A stretch of DNA of 64,000 bases, from assembly GCF_000430725.1 (NCBI RefSeq), contig NZ_AUMO01000056.1:1-64000 (forward strand). Reading direction: 5' to 3'. The stretch comes from Azohydromonas australica DSM 1124 (GTDB lineage Bacteria > Pseudomonadota > Gammaproteobacteria > Burkholderiales > Burkholderiaceae_C). Under the pieces are notes generated by a model, which saw only the letters and a program-made list of their open reading frames with translations, ran no database searches and was not told the origin of the DNA. Of this stretch, positions 16,863 to 23,799 are shown in pieces. Each line of letters opens with the position of its first letter. The stretch's first letter is position 1. The translations under genes were made by a program, and so were the position numbers.

Positions 16863-18530
16863 ATGTCGAGCGCCGAGGCGGAGTTAGTGCCGTCGTCTGC
16901 AGTCACTGAAGCCCGCGAGCCATCGCCGCGCATGCCGCCGCGGTCTCGGCGCGCGCTGCTCCGCCACGTGGCGGGCACGCGTGCGCTGCTGGCGCTGAGC
17001 GCCGGGCTCACGCTGCTGCCGGCCGTACCCGATCTGCCCACGACGCTGCTGCTGCTGGCCTATGCGGCCGTCGCGGCGCTGCTGCTGGTGGTGGCGCTGC
17101 GCGACCGGCCGGCGGCACATTGGCGGCTGTGGCTGTGGCTGGATGCATTCGTGCTGCTGCTGGCGAGCCGGCTGCTGGCGCCGCCCATCGCGGCGCTCAT
17201 GGTGCTGCCCGTGGTGGCGATGGCATTGCTGTCCGGGCTGCGCGCGGCCCTGGTACTGGCGCTGGCTGGAGCCGTCGGCCTGTGGCTGGTGGCGCAGGGC
17301 GAAGGCAGCCCGATGGCACTGGCAGTGCCGCTGCTGCTGCTGACCCTGGGGCCGGCCGTGGCGCTGCTGGCGCGGCCCGGCTCGGCGCTGCGCGAGCGCC
17401 AGCGCGTGGTGGCTGCCTTCACGGAGCAGGCCGATCCGCGCCACGGCCTGCGGCGCCAGGTGCAGGTGCTGCTGGACCTGCTGGGCACGCACTTCGGACT
17501 GGAACGGGCGCTGCTGGACCTGCCCGGCCCCGCGCCGCGCGTGTTCTGCTGGGAGCCCGCGGCGGCCGGCGTGCGCGTGCTGGAGGACGAGGCGCTGCAG
17601 CGCTGGCGCGCGCAGCGCGCGGTGCTGCCGGCCAACCAGGGCTGCGTGGTCAGCGCCGAGCCGCTGGTGTCGGTGCGCGCCTTCGACCTGGCCAGCGGCG
17701 CGCCCGGCGCGGCGCTGCACCCTGGCGCGTGCCGCGTGCTGCTGGAGGCCGGCGCGCAGGGCCTGTGGATGCCGCTGCACAGTTACGGACGCACCCAGGG
17801 GCAGCTGTGCCTGCTGCGCCGCGAGCCCGCCTTCACCGCCGCCGAGCTGCGCTGGGTGCACGCGCTCATGCGCGAGCTGCTGCCGCTGCTGGAGCGCGCT
17901 GACCTGCTGGAGCAGCTGCAGGACGAGACCACCGCGCGCGAGCGCGAGCGCATCGGGCGCGACCTGCACGACAGCGCGGTGCAGCCCTACCTGGGCCTCA
18001 AATATGGGCTGGAGGCGGTGGCGCGCATGGCCGGCGAGGACAACCCGGTGCGCCCGCAGCTCGTGCAGCTGGTGCAGATGACCAACGACGAGCTGCAGGC
18101 CCTGCGCGACATGGTCAGCGGGCTGCGCCGCGGGCAGGACCCGGGCGGCGCCAGCGCCGGCGCGCTGGCGGCGCTGCAGCGCCAGGCGCAGCGCTTCGAG
18201 TCGCTGTACGGGCTCAAGGTCGAGGTGCAGCTGCCCGAGGAGGCCCCGCCGGTGCGCGGCAGCCTGGCCAAGGCGCTGCTGCACCTGTTCAACGAGGCAC
18301 TGACCAACGTGCGCCGCCACACGCAGGCCACCGCGGTGATGGTGCAGTTCGACGTGCAGCCGCAGCAGCTGTGCATGCGCGTGCGCAACAACCGCGCGGG
18401 GTCCGCACCGGCCCTGCCCTTCACGCCGCGCTCGCTCAGCGAGCGAGCCCAGGAGTTCGGCGGCCACGTGGCGGTCAACCAGCCGCCGGGCTGCACCGAG
18501 GTGGCGATCACGCTGCCATTGACAGGATGA
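16863..18530 (+). CDS. Membrane sensor histidine kinase (HisKA_3) upstream of the Tad locus
   Basis: A 555-residue kinase. The N-terminal third has about 5-6 membrane helices (residues 38-185) with short loops; a GAF-like region follows (about 195-340), then a HisKA_3 helix with phosphoacceptor His near 368 in RERIGRDLHDSAVQPYLGLK, and an HATPase domain with the N-box LFNEALTNVRRHTQ (about 474). The G1 box, normally DxGxG, reads RNNRAGS, so ATP binding may be altered, while the G2-like SLSERAQEFGGHV is present. It is coupled to the next response regulator by an ATGA overlap. The ATG at 16863 follows AAAAGAGGGAG; an upstream Met at 16818 is possible. Control of the Tad genes is inferred from position. 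Confidence 0.82.
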   Translation: MSSAEAELVPSSAVTEAREPSPRMPPRSRRALLRHVAGTRALLALSAGLTLLPAVPDLPTTLLLLAYAAVAALLLVVALRDRPAAHWRLWLWLDAFVLLLASRLLAPPIAALMVLPVVAMALLSGLRAALVLALAGAVGLWLVAQGEGSPMALAVPLLLLTLGPAVALLARPGSALRERQRVVAAFTEQADPRHGLRRQVQVLLDLLGTHFGLERALLDLPGPAPRVFCWEPAAAGVRVLEDEALQRWRAQRAVLPANQGCVVSAEPLVSVRAFDLASGAPGAALHPGACRVLLEAGAQGLWMPLHSYGRTQGQLCLLRREPAFTAAELRWVHALMRELLPLLERADLLEQLQDETTARERERIGRDLHDSAVQPYLGLKYGLEAVARMAGEDNPVRPQLVQLVQMTNDELQALRDMVSGLRRGQDPGGASAGALAALQRQAQRFESLYGLKVEVQLPEEAPPVRGSLAKALLHLFNEALTNVRRHTQATAVMVQFDVQPQQLCMRVRNNRAGSAPALPFTPRSLSERAQEFGGHVAVNQPPGCTEVAITLPLTG

Positions 18531-19270
18531 TCCGCATGACTGCTTCAGAAGCCACCCGCACGATCCGCGTCCTGCTCACCGACGACCATGCCCTGGTGCT
18601 GTGGGGCCTGCGCCAGCTCATCGACAGCGCGCAGCCGCGCATGGCCGTCATCGGCACCGCCACCAGCGCCCGCGAGCTGATGGAGCACCCCGCGCTGCGC
18701 GACACCGACCTGGTGCTGCTGGACCTGGGGCTGCCCGATGGCGACCCGGTGGAGTGCATCCGCCGGCTCACGGCCTCGGGCCTCAAGGTGCTGGTGCTCA
18801 CGGGCAACCTCAACGTGGCGCAGCACATGGAGGCGGTCAAGGCCGGCGCGCGCGGCGTGGTGCTCAAGTCGCACTCCACCGAGCTGCTGCTGCGCGCCAT
18901 CGACCGCGTGCATGCCGGCGAGGTGTGGGTGGAGCGTGCGCTCATGGCACAGCTGCTGGGCAGCATCACCGGCGGTGCCGGCACGGCCGGCGCGCCGGCA
19001 GCGGCGTCGGCGCCGCAGGACGAGAAGTCCCAGCGCATCGCCTCGCTCACGCCCAAGGAGCGCCAGGTGGTGCAGGCGCTGGTGCAACACCGCGGCGCCA
19101 AGAGCCTGGTGGTGGCCGAGACGCTGGCCATGAGCGAGCACACCCTGCGCAACCATCTCACCGTCATCTACAGCAAGCTCAACGTGCATGGCCGGCTGGA
19201 GCTCTACGCCTACGCGCTGGAGCACGGGCTGGCACCACAGGCCGCGCCCGCGGACATGAACCTCGGCTGA
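18527..19270 (+). CDS. LuxR/FixJ-type response regulator, partner of the adjacent kinase
   Basis: A 247-residue regulator. The receiver has DD (19-20), phosphorylatable Asp66 in LVLLDLGLPDGD and the Lys in GVVLKSHST; an Ala/Gly-rich linker (about 155-170) leads to a LuxR-type HTH (SLTPKERQVVQALVQHRGAKSLVVAETLAMSE split here only by the family loop, then TLRNHLTVIYSKLNVHGR). The HTH is slightly atypical, with HRGAKSLV in place of the usual short G-x-SNKEIA turn. Start 18527 overlaps the kinase stop as ATGA. It probably regulates the pilus genes that begin 900 bases downstream. Confidence 0.85.
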   Translation: MIRMTASEATRTIRVLLTDDHALVLWGLRQLIDSAQPRMAVIGTATSARELMEHPALRDTDLVLLDLGLPDGDPVECIRRLTASGLKVLVLTGNLNVAQHMEAVKAGARGVVLKSHSTELLLRAIDRVHAGEVWVERALMAQLLGSITGGAGTAGAPAAASAPQDEKSQRIASLTPKERQVVQALVQHRGAKSLVVAETLAMSEHTLRNHLTVIYSKLNVHGRLELYAYALEHGLAPQAAPADMNLG

Positions 19271-19340
19271 GCCCGCAGCCGGCCCTGCGCCAGAACACGG
19301 CCGGCATCGCTGCGTCCGCAGCGCTCCCGTCACGCCCGAA

Positions 19341-19355
19341 CCATGACAAAGCTCC
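19341..19355 (+). repeat. Second copy of the 15-base word CCATGACAAAGCTCC
   Basis: Identical to 16270-16284. One copy lies upstream of the kinase-regulator pair and one upstream of the stand-alone receiver. It could be a shared operator; flanking bases are not conserved. Between this copy and the receiver start, AGGCATG and CATGCCT form an inverted repeat with a 9-base spacer at 19418-19440. Confidence 0.45.
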
Positions 19356-19457
19356 GTCCCATTTCGGGCGGCTTGCCCCTGTCTGCGGCGGCACTGAAGC
19401 CTTAGGGTGCGCAGAGAAGGCATGTCAGGGGGGCATGCCTGAGGACGGGAGCTTTCC

Positions 19458-19928
19458 ATGCCCCTTCACAGCCCCGCCAGAGTCTTGGTGGTGGATGACC
19501 AGCCCAGCATCCGTACCGGCCTGAGGCTGCTGATCGATTCCGAACATCCGCGCCTGCACAGCGTCGGTGCGGCGGCCAACTGCGCCGAGGCATTGGCCCT
19601 GGTGCGCCGGCTGCAGCCGGACCTCGTGCTGCTGGACGTGGACCTGGACGGCGAGGACGGCCTGTCGCTCGTGCCGAGGCTGCAGCGCGAGTCCAGCTGC
19701 CGCGTGGTGGTGTTCACCAGCATGCTCAGCACGCCGGTGCGCCAGCGCGCGCTGCAGCTCGGCGTGCACGACTGCCTGGCCAAGACCACGCCGGCGCGCG
19801 AGCTGCTGGCCTGCCTGGTGGCGGCATGCCCACCAGACAGGGGAGTCGAAATGTCCTGCCCGCCCGGGAGAGAAAGCCCGGTCCATCCAGGCAAGTTCTC
19901 CGATGGCGGCGGGCCCGGCCTTGAATAG
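19458..19928 (+). CDS. Stand-alone receiver-domain protein (no output domain)
   Basis: A 156-residue protein whose first 125 residues form a complete receiver: DD at 13-14, phosphorylatable Asp60 in LVLLDVDLDGEDG, Thr in VVVFTSM and Lys in CLAKTTP. The last 30 residues are Pro/Gly-rich, with no DNA-binding or enzymatic domain. Single-domain receivers act as phosphate sinks, phosphorelay carriers or protein-binding switches. Sitting between a kinase/regulator pair and the first pilin, it may divert phosphate from that kinase or modulate pilus assembly. An inverted repeat lies just upstream of the start (19418-19440). The last codons could be a read-through into former non-coding DNA. Confidence 0.75.
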   Translation: MPLHSPARVLVVDDQPSIRTGLRLLIDSEHPRLHSVGAAANCAEALALVRRLQPDLVLLDVDLDGEDGLSLVPRLQRESSCRVVVFTSMLSTPVRQRALQLGVHDCLAKTTPARELLACLVAACPPDRGVEMSCPPGRESPVHPGKFSDGGGPGLE

Positions 19929-20151
19929 ATTCGTTTCCATGGCAACGCGAAACACCCCTGCGCCGCAACGTCCGGCAGCCCCCTGCACCGGACCGGTGGC
20001 GGCAAGGGCAACGGCCTTGCAGGCCGGCTCGCGTGAGCCTACGCGTGGCGGCCGCCGTGCTTGCGCGGCAGCGGCCACGACAGCCTTCCAGCCCCCGCGG
20101 GCTGGAGATCAAGCCGGTGACGGCATGTCCTGCAACTGAAGAGGAAACACC

Positions 20152-20328
20152 ATGGAACTGGTCCGCAGCATCGAGAACTTCGTCCGCGAGGAAGACGGCG
20201 TCACGGCCATCGAGTACGCGCTGATCGCCTCGCTCATCGCCCTCATCGCCATCACCGGCATGGGCCTCCTGGGCAACCAGCTGAACCTGATGTTCCAGCA
20301 CATCAAGAACCAGCTCAAGATTTCCTGA
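20152..20328 (+). CDS. flp: Flp-type pilin 1 (major pilin candidate)
   Basis: A 58-residue prepilin. The short leader ends in EED-G, and cleavage after that Gly would leave VTAIEYALIASLIALIAIT, the Flp signature with Glu5 and Tyr6 and a single hydrophobic helix. The mature C-terminus is polar and short. Flp pilins polymerise into thin bundle-forming Tad pili used in adhesion and biofilm growth. A GAAGAGGAAACACC leader precedes the ATG. Nearly identical to pilin 2 (four residue differences). First structural gene of the locus. Confidence 0.93.
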   Translation: MELVRSIENFVREEDGVTAIEYALIASLIALIAITGMGLLGNQLNLMFQHIKNQLKIS

Positions 20329-20348
20329 CGCCAGCGGGATGCCCACCA

Positions 20349-20396
20349 GGGCCCCGAAGCGCCGCAGGGGCACCTGCCCTGCGGCGCTTCGGGCCC
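20349..20396 (+). repeat. Long inverted repeat (hairpin) between pilins 1 and 2
   Basis: GCCCCGAAGCGCCGCAGGG and CCCTGCGGCGCTTCGGGCC form a stem of about 18 pairs with a small loop and one bulged C. No T run follows, so it is not a standard terminator; it could be a stabilising 3' end for the pilin 1 message, a processing site or a partial terminator lowering downstream expression. Confidence 0.75.
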
Positions 20397-20442
20397 TCGG
20401 GAAATGACGTTTCGAACAAGTACACAAGCTCAGGGAAACAAC

Positions 20443-20619
20443 ATGGAACTGGTTCGCAGCATCGAGGGCTTCCTTGGCGAGGAAGACGGCGTCACGGCCA
20501 TCGAGTACGCCTTGATCGCCTCGCTCATCGCGCTCATCGCCATCACCGGGATGGGCCTCCTGGGCAACCAGCTGAACCTGATGTTCCAGCACATCAAGAA
20601 CCAGCTGGCGATCTCCTGA
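20443..20619 (+). CDS. flp: Flp-type pilin 2 (tandem duplicate)
   Basis: A 58-residue prepilin differing from pilin 1 at four positions only (ENFVR to EGFLG and the penultimate LK to LA), with the same EED-G cleavage site and VTAIEYALIASL core. DNA identity is also very high in the core, so this is a recent tandem duplication or a pair kept alike by conversion. An AGGGAAACAAC leader precedes the ATG. In the pilus it may be a second major subunit or be expressed at a different level because of the hairpin in front of it. Confidence 0.92.
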   Translation: MELVRSIEGFLGEEDGVTAIEYALIASLIALIAITGMGLLGNQLNLMFQHIKNQLAIS

Positions 20620-20763
20620 CGCGCCAACACCCTTTGAGCAGTCGAGGGCTTCGGCGATGTCTCCATCCACTCCCGTGGCGCACCGGACGGCACAGCGCCG
20701 TCCGCCGTGCCGCCGCAGCCAGGATCACCGCTCCGGCAGCGGAGCTTTCAGCAGGACAGCAAC

Positions 20764-20940
20764 ATGAAGCAGCTCATGCGCGTTGAGTCGTTCGCTCGTG
20801 AGGAAGACGGCGTGACGGTCGTCGAGTACGCCTTCATCGCCCTGCTGGTCGCGCTGGCCATCCTGGTCGGCATCACGGAGGTGGGACAGGAGCTCGCCAC
20901 CATCTTCGACAAGTTCCACGGCTACTTCAGGACGTCCTGA
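20764..20940 (+). CDS. Flp-type pilin 3 (divergent)
   Basis: A 58-residue prepilin of the same length with leader MKQLMRVESFAREED-G and mature start VTVVEYAFIALLVALAILVGI. It keeps Glu5 and Tyr6 but the rest of the sequence is distinct from pilins 1 and 2, including a C-terminal half with FDKFHGYF. It is likely a minor pilin or a pilin for another condition. Two small hairpins (20685-20703 and 20730-20745, the second followed by TTT) lie between pilin 2 and this gene and may set its level. Confidence 0.88.
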   Translation: MKQLMRVESFAREEDGVTVVEYAFIALLVALAILVGITEVGQELATIFDKFHGYFRTS

Positions 20941-20993
20941 ACGAGGCCATCCCGTATTCCGATGAGCCCTCAACCTTCAGACCGAGTCGTGCC

Positions 20994-21554
20994 ATGAGCC
21001 TGGAACTGCTGTCCTTGTGCATCGTATCGGGCCTGCTGCTGGCGGCCAGCATCAGCGACCTGCGCACCCGGCGCGTTCCCAACGCGCTGGTGCTGTACGG
21101 GGCGGTGCTGGGACTGGCCTTCAACGCGCTGGCGCCCGCGGACGTGGGCCTGCTGCCGGGCCGCGACCCGGGCGTGCTGGCGGCACTGCTGGGAGGGCTC
21201 ACGGGCTTGGCGCTGTTCCTGCCCCTGTACGTGCTGCGCCTGATGGGCGCCGGCGACGTCAAGCTGCTGGCGATGGCGGGCATGTGGCTGGGCGCCCAGG
21301 GCGTGGCGCATGCCGCGCTGTGGAGCCTGGCCGCCGGCGGCGTGCTGGCGCTGACGGTGACGCTGGCGGGCCCCAGGGGCACGCTGCGCCAGGTGGGCAT
21401 GAACGTGCTGCGCATGGGCCGCGCGACGCTGGTGCGCAGCTGCACGGCCGGGATGCTGGTGCAGGCCCCGGTACAGACCACCGGGCGGCTGCCCTATGCG
21501 GTGGCCATCGCCACCGGCACCGCCTTTGAAATGGTTCGGTTGTTGTCAGCTTGA
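20994..21554 (+). CDS. cpaA: Prepilin peptidase, TadV/CpaA type
   Basis: A 186-residue inner-membrane aspartic protease (A24 family) with about five to six helices. The two catalytic Asp residues lie in ASISDLRTRRVPN (about residue 20) and in the GxGD box LMGAGDVKLLAMAG (about residue 84). It lacks the N-methylase domain of PilD, as usual for Tad loci. It cleaves the leader of the Flp pilins and of the TadE/TadG-like pseudopilins. It starts 53 bases after pilin 3. The C-terminal 60 residues after the last core helix are less typical. Confidence 0.9.
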   Translation: MSLELLSLCIVSGLLLAASISDLRTRRVPNALVLYGAVLGLAFNALAPADVGLLPGRDPGVLAALLGGLTGLALFLPLYVLRLMGAGDVKLLAMAGMWLGAQGVAHAALWSLAAGGVLALTVTLAGPRGTLRQVGMNVLRMGRATLVRSCTAGMLVQAPVQTTGRLPYAVAIATGTAFEMVRLLSA

Positions 21555-21577
21555 AGGCACTCATGGAGGAGTCCCAC

Positions 21578-22879
21578 ATGCCTGTCGACGCGAAGTTCCC
21601 CCCCGCCGCTGCGCCCGTGGCCTTGCCCACGGCGCCCGTGACGGCCCAGGACACCGGGCTGCCCGCGCTGCTGCTGTGCGAGCTCGCGCTCAAGTCCATG
21701 CACCAGCACGGGCTCTGCAGGCTGTGCGACATCGCGGACCACCTGCGCCTGGCGCCGATGCTGGTGGAGTCGCTGATGGGCCAGCTGCGCCGCGAGTCGC
21801 TGGTGGAGGTGCGCCTGCGCGGCGCGCTGGACGGCGACGTGAGCTACCAGCTCACCCAGGCCGGCCGCGCGCGCGCCGCCGAGGCGCTGGCGCGCAACCT
21901 CTACAGCGGCGCCGCGCCGGTGCCGCTGCCGGCCTACGTGGAGCGGGTGCAGGCGCAAAGCGTCGCCGACATGAAGCTCACGCGCGAGCGCTTCGAGCAG
22001 GCCATGGCCTCGGTGGTGATGCAGCCGCAGGTGCGCGAGCAACTGGGCGCGGCCATGAACTCGCGCCGCGCCAAGCTGCTGTACGGCCCGCCCGGCGCGG
22101 GCAAGACCTTCCTGTGCGAGCGCATGGCCGCGCTGCTGCAGGGCGCGGTGGCCGTGCCCTACGCGGTGGAGGTGCACGGCGAGATCATCCACGTGTTCGA
22201 TCCGCTGGTGCACCGGCCGCTGCCCCAGGGCGCGGCCGAGGCCCAGGGGCGCTTCGACCGGCGCTGGGTGCTGTGCGAGCGCCCCGTGGTGGTCACCGGC
22301 GGCGAGCTCACGCTGGAGATGCTGGACCTGGTGTTCGACGCGCGCGCGGGCTTCTACCACGCGCCGCCGCATTTCAAGGCCAACAACGGGCTGCTGCTGG
22401 TGGACGACCTGGGGCGCCAGCTCGTCACGCCGCGCCAGCTGCTCAACCGCTGGATCGTGCCCATGGAGCAGCAGCACGACCACCTGATGCTGCGCAACGG
22501 CATCAAGTTCCGCGTGCCCTTCGACACGCTGCTGTTCTTCTCGACCAACCTGCGCCCGGACGAGCTCGGCGACGAGGCCTTCCTGCGGCGCATCGGCTAC
22601 AAGATCTTCGTCGGCCCGCTGCAGGCCGAGGACTACCGCCACGTGCTGCGCCAGAGCTGCGAGCACTTCGGCGTGCCCTACGACGACGCGGCCGTCGAGC
22701 GGCTGCTGCACGAGATGCACCAGCGCGAGGGCCGGCCCCTGCTGCCCTGCTACGCGCGCGACCTGGTGGGCCAGATCGCGGAATTCGCCACCTACAACGG
22801 GCTCAAGCCCGAGCTCAGCCCGCGGCTGATGAAGTGGGCCTGGCGCAACTACTTTGCCAATGAAGCGGCCTGGGCCTGA
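21578..22879 (+). CDS. AAA+ ATPase with N-terminal winged-helix-like region, embedded in the Tad locus
   Basis: A 433-residue cytoplasmic protein. Residues about 30-105 form a helical, winged-helix-like region (LCDIADHLRLAPMLVESLMGQLRRESLVEV, then a beta wing and QLTQAGRARAAEAL). The AAA+ module has Walker A GPPGAGKT (170-177), Walker B LLLVDD (272-277, Asp in place of the usual Glu), sensor 1 LLFFSTN (318-324) and Arg residues in FLRRIGYKI. A C-terminal helical lid follows. It is not one of the core Tad proteins (the assembly ATPase is TadA). Position between cpaA and cpaB suggests a role in regulating or remodelling pilus proteins. The ATG at 21578 follows GGAGGA at good spacing. Function unknown. 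Confidence 0.8.
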   Translation: MPVDAKFPPAAAPVALPTAPVTAQDTGLPALLLCELALKSMHQHGLCRLCDIADHLRLAPMLVESLMGQLRRESLVEVRLRGALDGDVSYQLTQAGRARAAEALARNLYSGAAPVPLPAYVERVQAQSVADMKLTRERFEQAMASVVMQPQVREQLGAAMNSRRAKLLYGPPGAGKTFLCERMAALLQGAVAVPYAVEVHGEIIHVFDPLVHRPLPQGAAEAQGRFDRRWVLCERPVVVTGGELTLEMLDLVFDARAGFYHAPPHFKANNGLLLVDDLGRQLVTPRQLLNRWIVPMEQQHDHLMLRNGIKFRVPFDTLLFFSTNLRPDELGDEAFLRRIGYKIFVGPLQAEDYRHVLRQSCEHFGVPYDDAAVERLLHEMHQREGRPLLPCYARDLVGQIAEFATYNGLKPELSPRLMKWAWRNYFANEAAWA

Positions 22880-22923
22880 GCAGGGTCCCGTCCGCACGCA
22901 CGACCGCACACAGGAGGCATGAC

Positions 22924-23799
22924 ATGGGCGGCAACAGGCGAGGACTCACGATGCTGGCGGTGGCGCTGCTGGCCGGGTTGATGGCGGCGGTGTTTGCCGC
23001 GCGCTGGCTCAACGCGCAGTCCGGCAGCACGGGGCGCATCGCCGTGGCGGCTGTGGACGTGGAGATCGGCGCCAAGATCGGCCCCGAGGCGGTGAAGATG
23101 GTGGACTGGCCGCGCGGCAACGAGCCCCCGGGCGCCTTCGACGACCCGGCCAAGGTGCAGGGACGCGTGGCGCGCACGGCGCTCACGCGCGGCGAGCCGG
23201 TGCTGGAGGCCAAGCTCGCGCCCGCGGGCACCAAGGGCGGGCTCTCGGCGGTGGTGGTCGAGGGCAAGCGCGCCATGACCGTGCGCGTCAACGACGTCAT
23301 CGGCGTGGCCGGCTTCGCGCTGCCGGGCAACTACGTGGACATCATGGTCAACACGAGCAACCCCGGCAGCGAGGGCCGCGACGCGCAGGACAAGGCCATC
23401 AGCAAGATCGTGCTGGAGCGCATCCTGGTGCTGGCGGTGGCGCAGGAGGCCAACCGCGACGACACCAAGCCCAAGGTCGTCAACGCCGTGACGCTGGAGG
23501 TCACGCCCGAGGAGGCCGAGAAGCTGGACCTGGCGCGCAGCGTGGGCACCTTGTCGCTGGTGCTGCGCAACCAGGTCGATCCGCAGCCCAGCGGCACCGG
23601 CGGCGCCACCAAGGACTCGCTGCTGCAGGCCGTCTCCACCGCCGCCCCGGCGCCGGCCCCCGCGGCGCGCCCGCTACCTGTCCCCGCCGCGCGCCCGCGT
23701 GCGCCGGCCCCCGCGCCGGTCCAGGCCCAGGCTCCCGCCCCGGCCCGCCAGTGCGTGGAAGTCATCCGCGGCACCAGCCGCACCACGGAGTGCTTCTGA
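22924..23799 (+). CDS. cpaB: Flp pilus assembly protein CpaB/RcpC
   Basis: A 291-residue envelope protein: one N-terminal membrane anchor (about 8-27), then an SAF-type domain (IAVAAVDVEIGAKIGPEAV to EPVLEAKL, about 38-100) and the CpaB core (MTVRVNDVIGVAGFALPGNYVDI, LDLARSVGTLSLVLRN). The C-terminus is a Pro/Ala-rich linker ending in a short piece with two Cys. CpaB bridges the inner-membrane platform and the secretin in the periplasm. Its stop overlaps the start of cpaC. A good AGGAGG site precedes the ATG. Confidence 0.92.
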   Translation: MGGNRRGLTMLAVALLAGLMAAVFAARWLNAQSGSTGRIAVAAVDVEIGAKIGPEAVKMVDWPRGNEPPGAFDDPAKVQGRVARTALTRGEPVLEAKLAPAGTKGGLSAVVVEGKRAMTVRVNDVIGVAGFALPGNYVDIMVNTSNPGSEGRDAQDKAISKIVLERILVLAVAQEANRDDTKPKVVNAVTLEVTPEEAEKLDLARSVGTLSLVLRNQVDPQPSGTGGATKDSLLQAVSTAAPAPAPAARPLPVPAARPRAPAPAPVQAQAPAPARQCVEVIRGTSRTTECF

